The translations under genes and the position numbers were made by a program. Shown piece after piece: positions 53,137 to 61,493 of a DNA stretch of 62,933 nucleotides (the stretch's first letter is position 1; every line of letters starts with the position of its first letter). Source of the stretch: Barnesiella sp. (GTDB lineage Bacteria; Bacteroidota; Bacteroidia; Bacteroidales; Muribaculaceae). Location of the stretch: positions 1 to 62,933 of the forward strand of contig JAAVFD010000033.1 in assembly GCA_014800945.1 (NCBI GenBank). The letters run 5' to 3'. The notes beneath the pieces are model-generated. The model was not told the origin of the DNA and did not search any database. It saw only the letters and a program-made list of their open reading frames with translations.

Positions 53137-54432
53137 ATGAACCCACCTAAAAAAGCTCCACTCGTTGAAAAGAAGTACATTGTACCCTTCATTCTCATCA
53201 CATCGCTTTTCGCATTATGGGGATTCGCAAATGATATTACCAATCCCATGGTTGCAGCATTTCAAACTGTCATGGAACTATCTGCTGCGAAAGCATCGCT
53301 CATTCAGTTTGCTTTTTACGGAGGGTACGCTACTATGGCTATTCCGGCTGCTATTTTCATTCGCAAGTACAGCTATAAAAAGGGTATCTTGCTTGGACTC
53401 GCACTATATGCCATCGGAGCCTTTATGTTTATTCCGGCTGCTAATAAAGAGAACTTCTCATTCTTCTGTATCTCGCTTTATGTTCTCACATTCGGACTCG
53501 CTTTTCTTGAAACCACAGCTAATCCATTCATTCTTTCACTTGGCTCTAAGGACACATCTACAAGGCGACTGAATTTCGCACAGGCTTTCAATCCACTTGG
53601 ATCCCTTTGCGGAATGGCGGTGGCATCGCTTATTGTACTGCCCAACCTCATCTCCGATGCAAGAAATTCATCCGGTGAAATAATTTTCCAGACACTCTCA
53701 TCTGCGGAAAAAGCTCAAATCAGAGTGCACGACCTCGCTATCATCAGAGACCCATATGTTGCAATAGGCATTGTCGTGGTGGCAATGTTTGTTCTAATCG
53801 CATTGGTAAGAATGCCTAAACTGCATGGACACAGCGAAAAAGCAAAAACTCCCGGAACAATCAGGCGTCTTTTCAGTAACAAGGAGTACCGAGAAGGAGT
53901 AGTGACCCAGATGTTTTATGTTGCAGCACAGATCATGATCTGGACATTCATTATCCAGTATGCCGACAATCTCGGAATCAACAAGGCTACCGCCCAAAAC
54001 TACAACATAATAGCCATGGTACTCTTTCTCTGTTTCAGATTTGGCGGCACTATGCTGATGCAATATATTCCCCCGGCTAAAATACTCGCAGCCTTCGCTG
54101 TTATGGCATCTATATGTACTCTCGGAGCCATTTTCATTGTCGGAATTACCGGATTGATATGCCTCGTAGCTGTAAGCGCGTTCATGTCCATAATGTTTCC
54201 AAGCATTTACGGTATCTCTCTTGAAAAAGTAGATGCTCAGGACACCTCACTTGGAGCCGCATTCCTTGTCATGGCTATTGTTGGAGGAGCTCTTATGCCA
54301 CCTTTGCAGGGCATGATTATTGACTGTGGAACAATTGCCTCGCTTCCGGCAGTAAACGTCTCCTTCATTTTACCTCTCATTTGCTTCATAATCATTGCTG
54401 CTTATAGTTTCCGTTGCATTCGCCGCTTCTGA
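53137..54432 (+). CDS. fucP: L-fucose:H+ symporter
   Basis: An MFS permease of 431 residues, twelve hydrophobic segments. The start FILITSLFALWGFANDITNPMVAAFQTVMELSAAKASLIQFAFYGGYATMAIPAA is the FucP-type N-terminus. LAFLETTANPFILSLGS holds Glu and Asn conserved in FucP. GGTMLMQYIPPAKILAAFAV and FMSIMFPSIYGISLEKV follow. It closes the fuc operon. Confidence 0.93.
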   Translation: MNPPKKAPLVEKKYIVPFILITSLFALWGFANDITNPMVAAFQTVMELSAAKASLIQFAFYGGYATMAIPAAIFIRKYSYKKGILLGLALYAIGAFMFIPAANKENFSFFCISLYVLTFGLAFLETTANPFILSLGSKDTSTRRLNFAQAFNPLGSLCGMAVASLIVLPNLISDARNSSGEIIFQTLSSAEKAQIRVHDLAIIRDPYVAIGIVVVAMFVLIALVRMPKLHGHSEKAKTPGTIRRLFSNKEYREGVVTQMFYVAAQIMIWTFIIQYADNLGINKATAQNYNIIAMVLFLCFRFGGTMLMQYIPPAKILAAFAVMASICTLGAIFIVGITGLICLVAVSAFMSIMFPSIYGISLEKVDAQDTSLGAAFLVMAIVGGALMPPLQGMIIDCGTIASLPAVNVSFILPLICFIIIAAYSFRCIRRF

Positions 54433-54441
54433 AAAAATTAC

Positions 54442-54449
54442 TACCTTTG
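54442..54449 (+). promoter_or_regulatory. -7 box for the ferredoxin-thyA-folA unit
   Basis: TACCTTTG lies just past the fucP stop, leaving a leader of about 35 nt to the ATG at 54492. The -33 box is poor. Confidence 0.4.
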
Positions 54450-54491
54450 CAATCATGAGTGAGTAATATTTTATTACCGCTGATGTTTTGA

Positions 54492-55430
54492 ATGAACCGA
54501 TTCCTTAAAATATTACGCATTGCTGCTTCACTGCTCGTCTTCCTTATAATTACGGCGGCACTGACTGCATTACCCTTAGCAGTTTATCCATTTGCTCAAT
54601 GGATTGAAAAAATACAGTTTTTACCGGCTGTCATTTTATTCAATCTCGTGATATTTGTTGGATGGCTGATTATAACGCTGATATTCGGCAGAATATACTG
54701 TTCTTCTGTCTGCCCCATAGGTACACTTATGGATATATTTTCAAGAACGAGAATGATTGTTTCACCGCGCATCTATCGATTCAGCACAGCCAATTCACGC
54801 ATTAGAAACATCGTCCTTATCGGTGTGCTTATTTGTCTCATGGCAGGCAGCATGACCATTCCAATTATTATTACCCCCTACTCCGCTTACTGCCGCATTT
54901 GCTGTGACTTATTTCAACCGCTCTATTCACTCATATCCGGTTCTGAAAGTACCACAGGAATGGCTTGGTGGAATAATGTCGTATCAAAAGCACTTGCCGG
55001 ATGGGCATCAACATCGGTTGCTGCAATCTCGCTTGTAATCATTGCCATATTGTCAGCGGCAAAAGGGCGTATTCTTTGTAATTCAATATGCCCGGTTGGC
55101 ACTACTCTTGGATTTATCAGCAGGTTCTCGATATTTCAATTTGAGATAGACACCGACAAGTGTACTAACTGCAGAAAATGCGAATATGTGTGCAAATGCT
55201 CATGCATCAACCTCAACGACCATGTTGTTGACGGAAGCAGATGCGTCAACTGCTTCAACTGCGTCAATGTTTGTCCTGATGATGCTATCCGTTACACATT
55301 CCGACGCAAGCAGCTGTCAATACCCATGATGCAAAGCGTCAAACCGATATTGCCGGAACCCACACTTGAAAATTCGGCGCCTCCTCACACCTGTAACACA
55401 TCCGATGAAAATAAAAACATTATAAAATGA
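54492..55430 (+). CDS. Membrane 4Fe-4S protein, NapH/CcoG-like
   Basis: A 312-residue membrane protein with about five hydrophobic segments. It has two membrane-face cysteine motifs ([17 protein letters not shown] and [16 protein letters not shown]) and a C-terminal dicluster ferredoxin domain ([15 protein letters not shown] and [12 protein letters not shown], about residues 223-260). The layout matches NapH-type quinol-ferredoxin proteins. It probably moves electrons between quinone and an unknown partner. Its stop overlaps the thyA ATG; the link to thymidylate synthesis is unexplained. Confidence 0.85.
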   Translation: MNRFLKILRIAASLLVFLIITAALTALPLAVYPFAQWIEKIQFLPAVILFNLVIFVGWLIITLIFGRIYCSSVCPIGTLMDIFSRTRMIVSPRIYRFSTANSRIRNIVLIGVLICLMAGSMTIPIIITPYSAYCRICCDLFQPLYSLISGSESTTGMAWWNNVVSKALAGWASTSVAAISLVIIAILSAAKGRILCNSICPVGTTLGFISRFSIFQFEIDTDKCTNCRKCEYVCKCSCINLNDHVVDGSRCVNCFNCVNVCPDDAIRYTFRRKQLSIPMMQSVKPILPEPTLENSAPPHTCNTSDENKNIIK

Positions 55431-56221
55431 AACAGTATCTTGACCTTTTGAAAACCATAGAAATGCACGGAACCGATAAAGCTGACCGTACAGGCACCGG
55501 AACCAGAAGCATCTTCGGCTACCAGATGCGTTTTAATCTGGAAGATGGATTTCCTTTGCTCACAACAAAGAAATTACATCTGAAATCTATCATCCATGAG
55601 CTCCTGTGGTTTCTAAAAGGTGACACAAATATTGCCTACCTTCAGGAAAACGGTGTGAGAATCTGGAATGAATGGGCAGACGAAAACGGTGACCTCGGTC
55701 ATATTTACGGATACCAGTGGCGCTCATGGCCAGACGGAAACGGTGGATTTATCGACCAAATAACAGAGGCTATCAACACGATTAAAACCAATCCGGATTC
55801 AAGACGAATCATTGTCAGCGCATGGAATGTTGCCGACATACCTAACATGGCCCTTCCACCATGCCACGCGTTTTTCCAGTTCTATGTAGCAGACGGCAGA
55901 TTGAGTCTCCAACTGTATCAGCGTAGTGCTGACTGCTTTCTCGGTGTGCCTTTCAACATAGCGTCATATGCTCTCCTTCTCATGATGGTTGCTCAGGTTA
56001 CTGGACTAAAAGCCGGTGATTTTGTTCACACACTTGGAGATGCACATATTTACACAAACCACTTTGACCAGGTGCAGCAACAGCTTGCCAGAGAGCCTCG
56101 CCACTTGCCCAAAATGGTACTCAATCCCGAAGTCAAAAATATTTTTGATTTCAAATATTCCGACTTCACTTTGGAGAATTATGATCCACATCCACATATT
56201 AAAGGAACTGTAGCAGTATGA
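55427..56221 (+). CDS. thyA: Thymidylate synthase
   Basis: The enzyme makes dTMP from dUMP with methylene-tetrahydrofolate, leaving dihydrofolate. The length of 264 residues and catalytic Cys146 in [13 protein letters not shown] equal the E. coli enzyme. Other motifs are [30 protein letters not shown] and [19 protein letters not shown]. It overlaps the ferredoxin gene and folA by 4 nt on each side. Confidence 0.97.
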   Translation: MKQYLDLLKTIEMHGTDKADRTGTGTRSIFGYQMRFNLEDGFPLLTTKKLHLKSIIHELLWFLKGDTNIAYLQENGVRIWNEWADENGDLGHIYGYQWRSWPDGNGGFIDQITEAINTIKTNPDSRRIIVSAWNVADIPNMALPPCHAFFQFYVADGRLSLQLYQRSADCFLGVPFNIASYALLLMMVAQVTGLKAGDFVHTLGDAHIYTNHFDQVQQQLAREPRHLPKMVLNPEVKNIFDFKYSDFTLENYDPHPHIKGTVAV

Positions 56222-56706
56222 GTATCTCAATTATAGCCGCTGTTGGCGCCGACAATGCTATTGGAGCTGACGGCAACCTCGCTTTCCACATTTCTTCCGA
56301 CCTCAAGCACTTTAAGGAGCTAACCGTTGGAAAACCGGTGATTATGGGTAGAAAGACATTTGAATCACTACCGAACGGACCTCTACCAAACCGACGAAAC
56401 ATCGTTATAAGCCGAAATCCGGAATATTCATATCCGGGAGTAGAAACAGCAGCTTCACTGCAAGATGCCATAGAACTGACTTTTGACTCACCTGAGGCGA
56501 TGGTTATTGGAGGAGCAGAAATTTATCGGCAGGCTCTGCCTATGGCTACAAAGCTGTACCTCACACAGATAGATGCCACTCGTCCGGATGCCGACACTTT
56601 TTTCCCTGAAATAAATAAAGATGAGTGGGAACAAGACTCACAGGAATGGCTCACCGATTCCAAAACAGGACTAAGATACCGTTTTTCTTGTCTCTCTCGA
56701 AAATAA
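56218..56706 (+). CDS. folA: Dihydrofolate reductase
   Basis: A 162-residue NADPH-dependent reductase that renews tetrahydrofolate used by thyA. Motifs are [30 protein letters not shown], the [30 protein letters not shown] stretch and [31 protein letters not shown] overlap with thyA. The tRNA promoter starts inside its 3' end. Confidence 0.96.
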   Translation: MSISIIAAVGADNAIGADGNLAFHISSDLKHFKELTVGKPVIMGRKTFESLPNGPLPNRRNIVISRNPEYSYPGVETAASLQDAIELTFDSPEAMVIGGAEIYRQALPMATKLYLTQIDATRPDADTFFPEINKDEWEQDSQEWLTDSKTGLRYRFSCLSRK

Positions 56707-56718
56707 ACTATATCTTTG
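56687..56718 (+). promoter_or_regulatory. Promoter of tRNA-Arg
   Basis: CTTG (56687-56690), 20 nt, TATCTTTG (56711-56718). It lies over the folA stop and gives about 25 nt of tRNA leader. Confidence 0.6.
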
Positions 56719-56749
56719 TCCTCGCTTTGCCATTCCGGCAAAGTTATCA

Positions 56750-56821
56750 GGCTCTGTAGTTCAACGGATAGAATAGAAGTTTCCTAAACTTTAGATAGGG
56801 GTTCGATTCCCCTCGGAGCTA
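56750..56821 (+). tRNA. tRNA-Arg (anticodon CCT)
   Basis: A 72-nt cloverleaf. The acceptor stem GGCTCTG/CGGAGCT has two G-T pairs; the D stem is GTTC/GAAT (one wobble); the anticodon stem GAAGT/ACTTT holds loop TTCCTAA, so the anticodon is CCT (reads AGG). The T arm is AGGGG-TTCGATT-CCCCT, with discriminator A. The 3' CCA is not encoded. It stands alone with no integrase nearby. Confidence 0.95.
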
Positions 56822-56841
56822 CTATCCCCTCCCTACAAATC

Positions 56842-57330
56842 ATGAAGATACATCCGGCAAAACGGAGCGATATTCCCAGGATTATAGCCATTTTTGACGC
56901 CGCTAAAATATACATGAGGGCACAAGGCAACCATGTGCAGTGGACAGGTTCTTATCCTGAAATTGCAATCATTGAGAAAGATATATCTGACGGTAATCTT
57001 TATGTGGGAATAGGCAATGATGGCGTGATTCATTGCGCTTTCAGCCTGATTCCGGGAAATGATCCCACATATTCAAGGATAGAAAACGGACAGTGGCTCA
57101 ACAATGAACCATATTTTACAATTCACAGATTAGCCTCTGATGGATACACCGCAAATGTTTTGAAAAGATGTGTGGCGTTCTCATTTAACCTCACTGAAAA
57201 CATTCGCATCGACACACATGAATCGAACCGTACGATGCTTGCCGCTCTTAGTACACTCGGATTTATCCGGTGCGGTACTATCTATGTGAATGACGGCACA
57301 CCGAGAATAGCTTTTCAGAAACGGTTATAA
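56842..57330 (+). CDS. GNAT-family N-acetyltransferase
   Basis: A 162-residue acetyltransferase-fold protein. The N-terminal beta-alpha (IHPAKRSDIPRIIAIFDAAKIYMRAQG), the central strand YFTIHRLASDG and the C-terminal NIRIDTHESNRTMLAALSTLGFIRCGTIYV match GNATs; the last is the helix-strand that closes the acetyl-CoA fold. The usual pyrophosphate loop (Q/RxxGxG/A) is degenerate (ASDGYTANV), so activity and substrate are uncertain. Confidence 0.82.
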   Translation: MKIHPAKRSDIPRIIAIFDAAKIYMRAQGNHVQWTGSYPEIAIIEKDISDGNLYVGIGNDGVIHCAFSLIPGNDPTYSRIENGQWLNNEPYFTIHRLASDGYTANVLKRCVAFSFNLTENIRIDTHESNRTMLAALSTLGFIRCGTIYVNDGTPRIAFQKRL

Positions 57331-57345
57331 GGTCCGGTTGTAATA

Positions 57346-57744
57346 TCAGCTTACCCCTAACAGCTCTATCTCAAACACAAGAGTAGAACCACCGGGAATA
57401 CCCGGCTGATTCATCCTGCCATAGCCCTGCTCTGCCGGAATGTAAATTTCCCACTTATCGCCGGGCACCATCTGCTGCAGAGCTATTATCCATCCCGGAA
57501 TCAGTTCCCTTAAACGAAATGCGGGCGCAACACCTCCACGACTACTGTCAAAAGTCTTGCCGTTTATCGTTTTGCCTACATAATGGGCGGTCACAACACT
57601 GTTTCGGTTGGGATGCACACCACCTGGTTTTCCGCTCTTTATCACCTTGTATAGTATGTCTTTATCAAGCTGTTTCACACCCGGTTCAGAACTTTTAGCC
57701 TGAAGCCACTCTCTGTTTTTAAGTACATAATCTTGCTTTGCCAT
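57346..57744 (-). CDS. FKBP-type peptidyl-prolyl isomerase
   Basis: A single cytoplasmic FKBP domain of 132 residues. The motifs VVTAHYVGKTINGKTFDSSRGG, LIPGWIIALQQMVPGDKWEIYIP and GIPGGSTLVFEIELLGV are classic. The start is at the ATG at 57744; the open extension to 57771 is not family-like and overlaps the -7 box. It has no signal peptide, so it acts in the cytoplasm. Confidence 0.93.
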   Translation of the reverse strand: MAKQDYVLKNREWLQAKSSEPGVKQLDKDILYKVIKSGKPGGVHPNRNSVVTAHYVGKTINGKTFDSSRGGVAPAFRLRELIPGWIIALQQMVPGDKWEIYIPAEQGYGRMNQPGIPGGSTLVFEIELLGVS

Positions 57745-57748
57745 ACCA

Positions 57749-57756
57749 CAAAAGTA
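57749..57756 (-). promoter_or_regulatory. -7 box adjoining the FKBP start
   Basis: Minus-strand TACTTTTG ends 5 nt before the ATG, so the transcript would be leaderless or nearly so. No clear -33 box. Confidence 0.4.
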
Positions 57757-57835
57757 ATATTTTTCAAACAATTTAATAATTTCACGGTTAATTTATATAG
57801 ATTTTGTTTTATATCCATCACATTATATTGTCATC

Positions 57836-59536
57836 ATGATTGATTCATTTATTGATATACTCAGAACCTATCCGGCTCTCGCTGTCTTTCTAACGGTTGG
57901 TATCGGCTTTTTCATTGGAAGCATACGCATTGGTAGTTTCTCACTTGGCAGTGTCACTTCAGTTCTTCTTGTGGGTGTACTTGTCGGGCAGCTTGTTATA
58001 CCTGTTTCCGGACCGCTCAAAATGTTTTTCTTCATGATGTTTCTCTTCTCGATAGGCTACAGTGTCGGACCCGATTTTTTCAAGTCATTGAGAGGACAAG
58101 GTGCAAGGCAGGCTTTATTTGCTGTTTTAATGAGCACTGTGTGCTTTTTGGTAACCATCGCTATTGCTAAAATCATGGGATATAACAAGGGTGAGGCTAT
58201 AGGACTATTTTCAGGTTCACAAACATGCTCTTCGCTTCTTGGTGTTGGCGGAGAGGCGCTTGGCAGACTTGGCCTTCCCGCTGACGAACTTGCCCGACAG
58301 ATGAACCTCATTCCGGTTTGCTATGCCGTTACATATATTTTTGGCACTCTCGGCACTGTGATTTTGCTTGGCAACCTTGGACCGAAACTACTCGGTGGCA
58401 TCGAATATGTGAAAAAGAGAACCGCCGAACTCGAAAAGGAACTTAACGCTACTTCATCTAATGATGACCCTGCTATGGTCAATGCGTCTCGTGGGGCGGC
58501 ATACCGTGTGTTTAGAGTCTCAGGCTCATTCTTTAGTGAGCCGCGCACCGTTCGTGACACCGAGCTGTTTTTCAAGAGCAACGGTATTCAGGTTGACATC
58601 GACCGGATTAACCACAACGGAAATATATTTGCTCCACGCCATGACGATATTATCCGCATGAACGACAATATTGTTGCCTGCGGCAGAAGCGAGGACATTA
58701 TTAATGTAGCGCAGTTTGTTGGCAAGGAGATATCTGATCCGGAGTTACTTGATTATCCTCTTGAAAGAGTTGGAGTTCTTGTAGTAAAAAAAGGGTTTAT
58801 CGGCAAATCCATCACAGAATTGCGACAGCAGAAATATATGCATGGCGTTGTTATTCGCGATGGTGTTAGAGGCGGAGAACCGATTGACATTTCAGGAGAT
58901 ACTGTGTTTCAGAAAGGTGACAAACTCACCGTTATGGGTTATCCTGACAAAGTTGCCACTGCAACTCCTCACATGGGACACGTTGACCGACCCTCGATTT
59001 CAAGCGACCTCATGTTTGTAGGACTTACCATTTTTATCGGAGGACTTTTCGGCGCAATCTGTTTTTGGGTTGGCAGCATACCGCTAAGTTTCGGAACAAG
59101 CGGCGGAGCTCTCATTGCCGGAATCGTTTTCGGCTGGCTTCGTTCAAAGCGTCCTACCGTTGGGCACATTTCTGCAGGGGCACTATGGTTTATGAATAAC
59201 CTCGGACTCAATGTCTTCATTGCCGTTGTAGGCATAGAGGCTGCACCTTCATTTGTTGCCGGTATTAAAGCTGTGGGTCCCATGCTCTTTGTTACCGGTG
59301 CTGTCGGAACGATTATTCCCCTTCTGTTCGGACTTTGGCTCGGAAAGAGGGTTTTCAAATTCAATCCGGCTATTACCCTTGGATGCTGCGCCGGCACCAG
59401 AACCTGCACTGCGTCACTGGGTGCTGTGCAGAATGCACTCGGGAGTACACTACCCGCCATTGGTTATACGGTCACTTATGCTGTGAGCAATATCCTTCTT
59501 GTCATCTGGGGACTTGTGGCTACTCTGATTGTCTGA
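57836..59536 (+). CDS. AAE-family transporter (aspartate:alanine exchanger-like) with TrkA-C domains
   Basis: A 566-residue membrane protein of the YidE/AspT type. Two bundles of hydrophobic helices (about 1-190 and 385-566), each with the duplicated motif (GLFSGSQTCSSLLGVGGEAL; LGCCAGTRTCTASLGAVQNALG), flank two soluble TrkA-C/RCK-C domains (about 205-375). AspT exchanges aspartate and alanine; the substrate here is unknown. The gene stands alone with no strong terminator except a weak GCAAAAAA/TTTTTTGC stem at 59537-59558. Confidence 0.88.
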   Translation: MIDSFIDILRTYPALAVFLTVGIGFFIGSIRIGSFSLGSVTSVLLVGVLVGQLVIPVSGPLKMFFFMMFLFSIGYSVGPDFFKSLRGQGARQALFAVLMSTVCFLVTIAIAKIMGYNKGEAIGLFSGSQTCSSLLGVGGEALGRLGLPADELARQMNLIPVCYAVTYIFGTLGTVILLGNLGPKLLGGIEYVKKRTAELEKELNATSSNDDPAMVNASRGAAYRVFRVSGSFFSEPRTVRDTELFFKSNGIQVDIDRINHNGNIFAPRHDDIIRMNDNIVACGRSEDIINVAQFVGKEISDPELLDYPLERVGVLVVKKGFIGKSITELRQQKYMHGVVIRDGVRGGEPIDISGDTVFQKGDKLTVMGYPDKVATATPHMGHVDRPSISSDLMFVGLTIFIGGLFGAICFWVGSIPLSFGTSGGALIAGIVFGWLRSKRPTVGHISAGALWFMNNLGLNVFIAVVGIEAAPSFVAGIKAVGPMLFVTGAVGTIIPLLFGLWLGKRVFKFNPAITLGCCAGTRTCTASLGAVQNALGSTLPAIGYTVTYAVSNILLVIWGLVATLIV

Positions 59537-59563
59537 GCAAAAAATCCATCTTTTTTGCAACCA

Positions 59564-59597
59564 ATTGTGCTTTCATACCATTTTCTTGTTAACTTTG
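59564..59597 (+). promoter_or_regulatory. Promoter of the small membrane protein-nitroreductase pair
   Basis: ATTG (59564-59567), 22 nt, TAACTTTG (59590-59597). The spacing is slightly long. The start of the first gene lies 20 nt downstream. Confidence 0.4.
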
Positions 59598-59616
59598 AGA
59601 CATAATATCATTCATT

Positions 59617-60114
59617 ATGACAAGCAAAGTTAAAATAAGCACATTATCCCTTGTACTGACAGCGATATACTTTGTCACTCTTGTTGCTTTTACTCTATTG
59701 AATCTCAATAAAGGAAATGAGATTACAGCATATATCTTATCTGCAATAATTATTATTGTCTGCTTTGCAGCTCTTTTCTATTCTCCAATTAAAATTACTG
59801 CTACTGATGCGCAATTGGAAATATGGAGATCAATCTCATGCAAATCAATCCCCTACTCTGAAATCAAATCAATCTTTCTAAACAAGCCCACACTGGCTGA
59901 GAAGAGACTCTTTGCCAGCGGAGGATTTTTCGGCTATTGGGGCTGGTTCAGTGAATCTACTATTGGAAAATATTTCGCGTACTATGGCAAAGCCTCTGAC
60001 TGCTTCATCATTACCCTCAAATCAGGCAAGGTTTACCGGCTCGGGTGTGAGAATCCGGAGCAGATGGTGCAATATATATCCTCTAAACTAACAAAAACGC
60101 CCGAAAATGACTGA
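59617..60114 (+). CDS. Membrane-anchored PH-like domain protein, unknown
   Basis: A 165-residue protein with two N-terminal hydrophobic helices (TLSLVLTAIYFVTLVAFTLLNL; ITAYILSAIIIIVCFAALFYSP) and a C-terminal beta-rich region (ITATDAQLEIWRSISCKSIPYSEIKSIF; DCFIITLKSGKVYRLGCENPEQMVQYISSKL) of the bacterial PH (YdbT/PH_10-like) kind. The last 8 nt overlap the nitroreductase gene, so the pair is coexpressed. The role is not known. Confidence 0.72.
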   Translation: MTSKVKISTLSLVLTAIYFVTLVAFTLLNLNKGNEITAYILSAIIIIVCFAALFYSPIKITATDAQLEIWRSISCKSIPYSEIKSIFLNKPTLAEKRLFASGGFFGYWGWFSESTIGKYFAYYGKASDCFIITLKSGKVYRLGCENPEQMVQYISSKLTKTPEND

Positions 60115-60688
60115 CTTTGAGTTACTGAAAGATCTCCTGATTAAAAACCGCAGCATCCGACGCTTTGACTCTTCTAAAATCATATCTGAGTCAACACTCC
60201 GTTCTCTGGTAGAGCTTACTCGGTACTGTGCCTCAGGACGAAACCTTCAGCCACTTCGCTATCGCCTTGTCACTAATCCGAAAGAATGCGCCGCGCTATT
60301 TCCCGCACTTGCATGGGCCGGATATTATAAGGATTGGGACGGACCAGAGGAAAATGAAAGACCTGTGGCTTACCTCGTTCAGTGCATTGACACAGAACTT
60401 GCTCAAGACTGCCTTTGTGATGACGGACTGCAACTTGAAGCCATAACTCTTGGAGCCACTGCTCTGGGTATTTCAGGCTGTATCATAAAAGCATTCAATG
60501 TCAGCGCGTTAATTGAATCATTAGCCATTCACCCGAGATTTAAGCCTAGATATGTGCTGGCACTTGGCTATCCATCCGAAAAAGCTGAAATTGTGAATCT
60601 TAAACCCGATGGAGACATTAAATATTACCGTGACGAATCAGACACTCAATGCGTGCCAAAGCGTTCTATTGCCACACTACTGATATAA
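60107..60688 (+). CDS. Nitroreductase-family flavoprotein
   Basis: A 193-residue FMN-dependent NAD(P)H oxidoreductase. The N-terminal KNRSIRRFDSSKIISESTLRSLVELTRYCASGRNLQPLRYRLVTN gives the Arg/Ser FMN contacts, GLQLEAITLGATALGISGCI forms the helix over the flavin, and PRYVLALGYPSEKAEIV is the usual end. Substrate unknown. It overlaps the PH-like gene. Confidence 0.92.
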   Translation: MTDFELLKDLLIKNRSIRRFDSSKIISESTLRSLVELTRYCASGRNLQPLRYRLVTNPKECAALFPALAWAGYYKDWDGPEENERPVAYLVQCIDTELAQDCLCDDGLQLEAITLGATALGISGCIIKAFNVSALIESLAIHPRFKPRYVLALGYPSEKAEIVNLKPDGDIKYYRDESDTQCVPKRSIATLLI

Positions 60689-60751
60689 CAAACGAACTTT
60701 ATTGCTTTCCTACCGTTTTAATAATAGAAATAAACTCTAAAAAACACTATT

Positions 60752-61195
60752 ATGAAACGACTTTTTAAATTTATTCCGGTTTTGTTCGCAGCTCTGCTCG
60801 CATCATCTTTCATCAGCTGCAGCGATGATGAGAAAGACATTAATCCTACTGAACTCCCCTCTAATGCAAAAGCATTTATCTCTACCTACTACCCCGCTGC
60901 CCAAATTGTTAAAACAACAAAGGACAAAAACGAGTATGATGTCATTCTAAATAACGGACACACTATTGAATTCAATAAAGATGGAGAATGGATTGATGTG
61001 GATGCACCGGCAGGACAAAATATTCCGACCGGATTTTATCCCGCATCTATTGACACCTATATTTCTTCAAACTTTGGAACATCAGGAGGCATAAACGAAA
61101 TCTCAGTAGATTCAAGAGGATTTGAGGTGGATCTTGTTTCCGGTTTAGATTTATTGTTCAGCAAAACAGGCGAATTCATCGGACTCGACGATTAA
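60752..61195 (+). CDS. PepSY-like periplasmic lipoprotein
   Basis: A 147-residue lipoprotein. The signal ends SSFISC (Cys23), then acidic SDDEKD, which fits the Bacteroidetes surface-export signal. The body has two PepSY-like repeats: LPSNAKAFISTYYPAAQIVKTTKDKNEYDVILNNGHTIEFNKDGEWIDVD and PASIDTYISSNFGTSGGINEISVDSRGFEVDLVSGLDLLFSKTGEFIGLDD. This family is labelled putative beta-lactamase-inhibitor-like PepSY; no inhibitor role is shown. Ends at a strong terminator. Confidence 0.85.
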   Translation: MKRLFKFIPVLFAALLASSFISCSDDEKDINPTELPSNAKAFISTYYPAAQIVKTTKDKNEYDVILNNGHTIEFNKDGEWIDVDAPAGQNIPTGFYPASIDTYISSNFGTSGGINEISVDSRGFEVDLVSGLDLLFSKTGEFIGLDD

Positions 61196-61220
61196 TATCA
61201 TATAATAATAACAATATTCG

Positions 61221-61259
61221 ACTGAGGCTGTGTCAAATTGAATACAGCCTCAGTTTTTT
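61221..61259 (+). terminator. Terminator of the PepSY gene
   Basis: The 11-bp stem ACTGAGGCTGT/ACAGCCTCAGT is followed by six T. Confidence 0.92.
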
Positions 61260-61267
61260 GACACCGC

Positions 61268-61486
61268 TTAGAAGTCATCATCCATCATATCATAATCATC
61301 CTGTTCTTCATTAAAGTCTTCAAACGAATCTCTTCTACTGTAATAATTATTACCTCCATAATAATTATGTGAAGAAGTGAATTTATCACTGTGTTTATTT
61401 ACATGCTTTCCCATCTCATCTCCATTCAACTCACCAAACAGCCAACGAAAAAATGCAAGCTCACCTATAAAACTCCAAAATCCCAT
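61268..61486 (-). CDS. Small acidic-tailed protein behind the restriction gene, unknown
   Basis: A 72-residue protein from the ATG at 61486 (a TTG two codons upstream is less likely). The N-terminus is a short hydrophobic helix (MGFWSFIGELAFFRWLFGEL), the middle is His/Asn/Tyr-rich (KFTSSHNYYGGNNYYSRR), and the tail is Asp/Glu-rich (DFNEEQDDYDMMDDDF). It starts 7 nt after the stop of the type III restriction-type gene and is likely translated with it. An acidic tail near a DNA enzyme invites the idea of a DNA mimic or a membrane tether, but I recognise no family. Confidence 0.6.
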   Translation of the reverse strand: MGFWSFIGELAFFRWLFGELNGDEMGKHVNKHSDKFTSSHNYYGGNNYYSRRDSFEDFNEEQDDYDMMDDDF

Positions 61487-61493
61487 AACCAAA

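Noticed and set aside
56750-56821. tRNA-Arg as an integration site for a mobile element
   Set aside because: No integrase, direct repeat of the tRNA 3' end or composition change is seen nearby.
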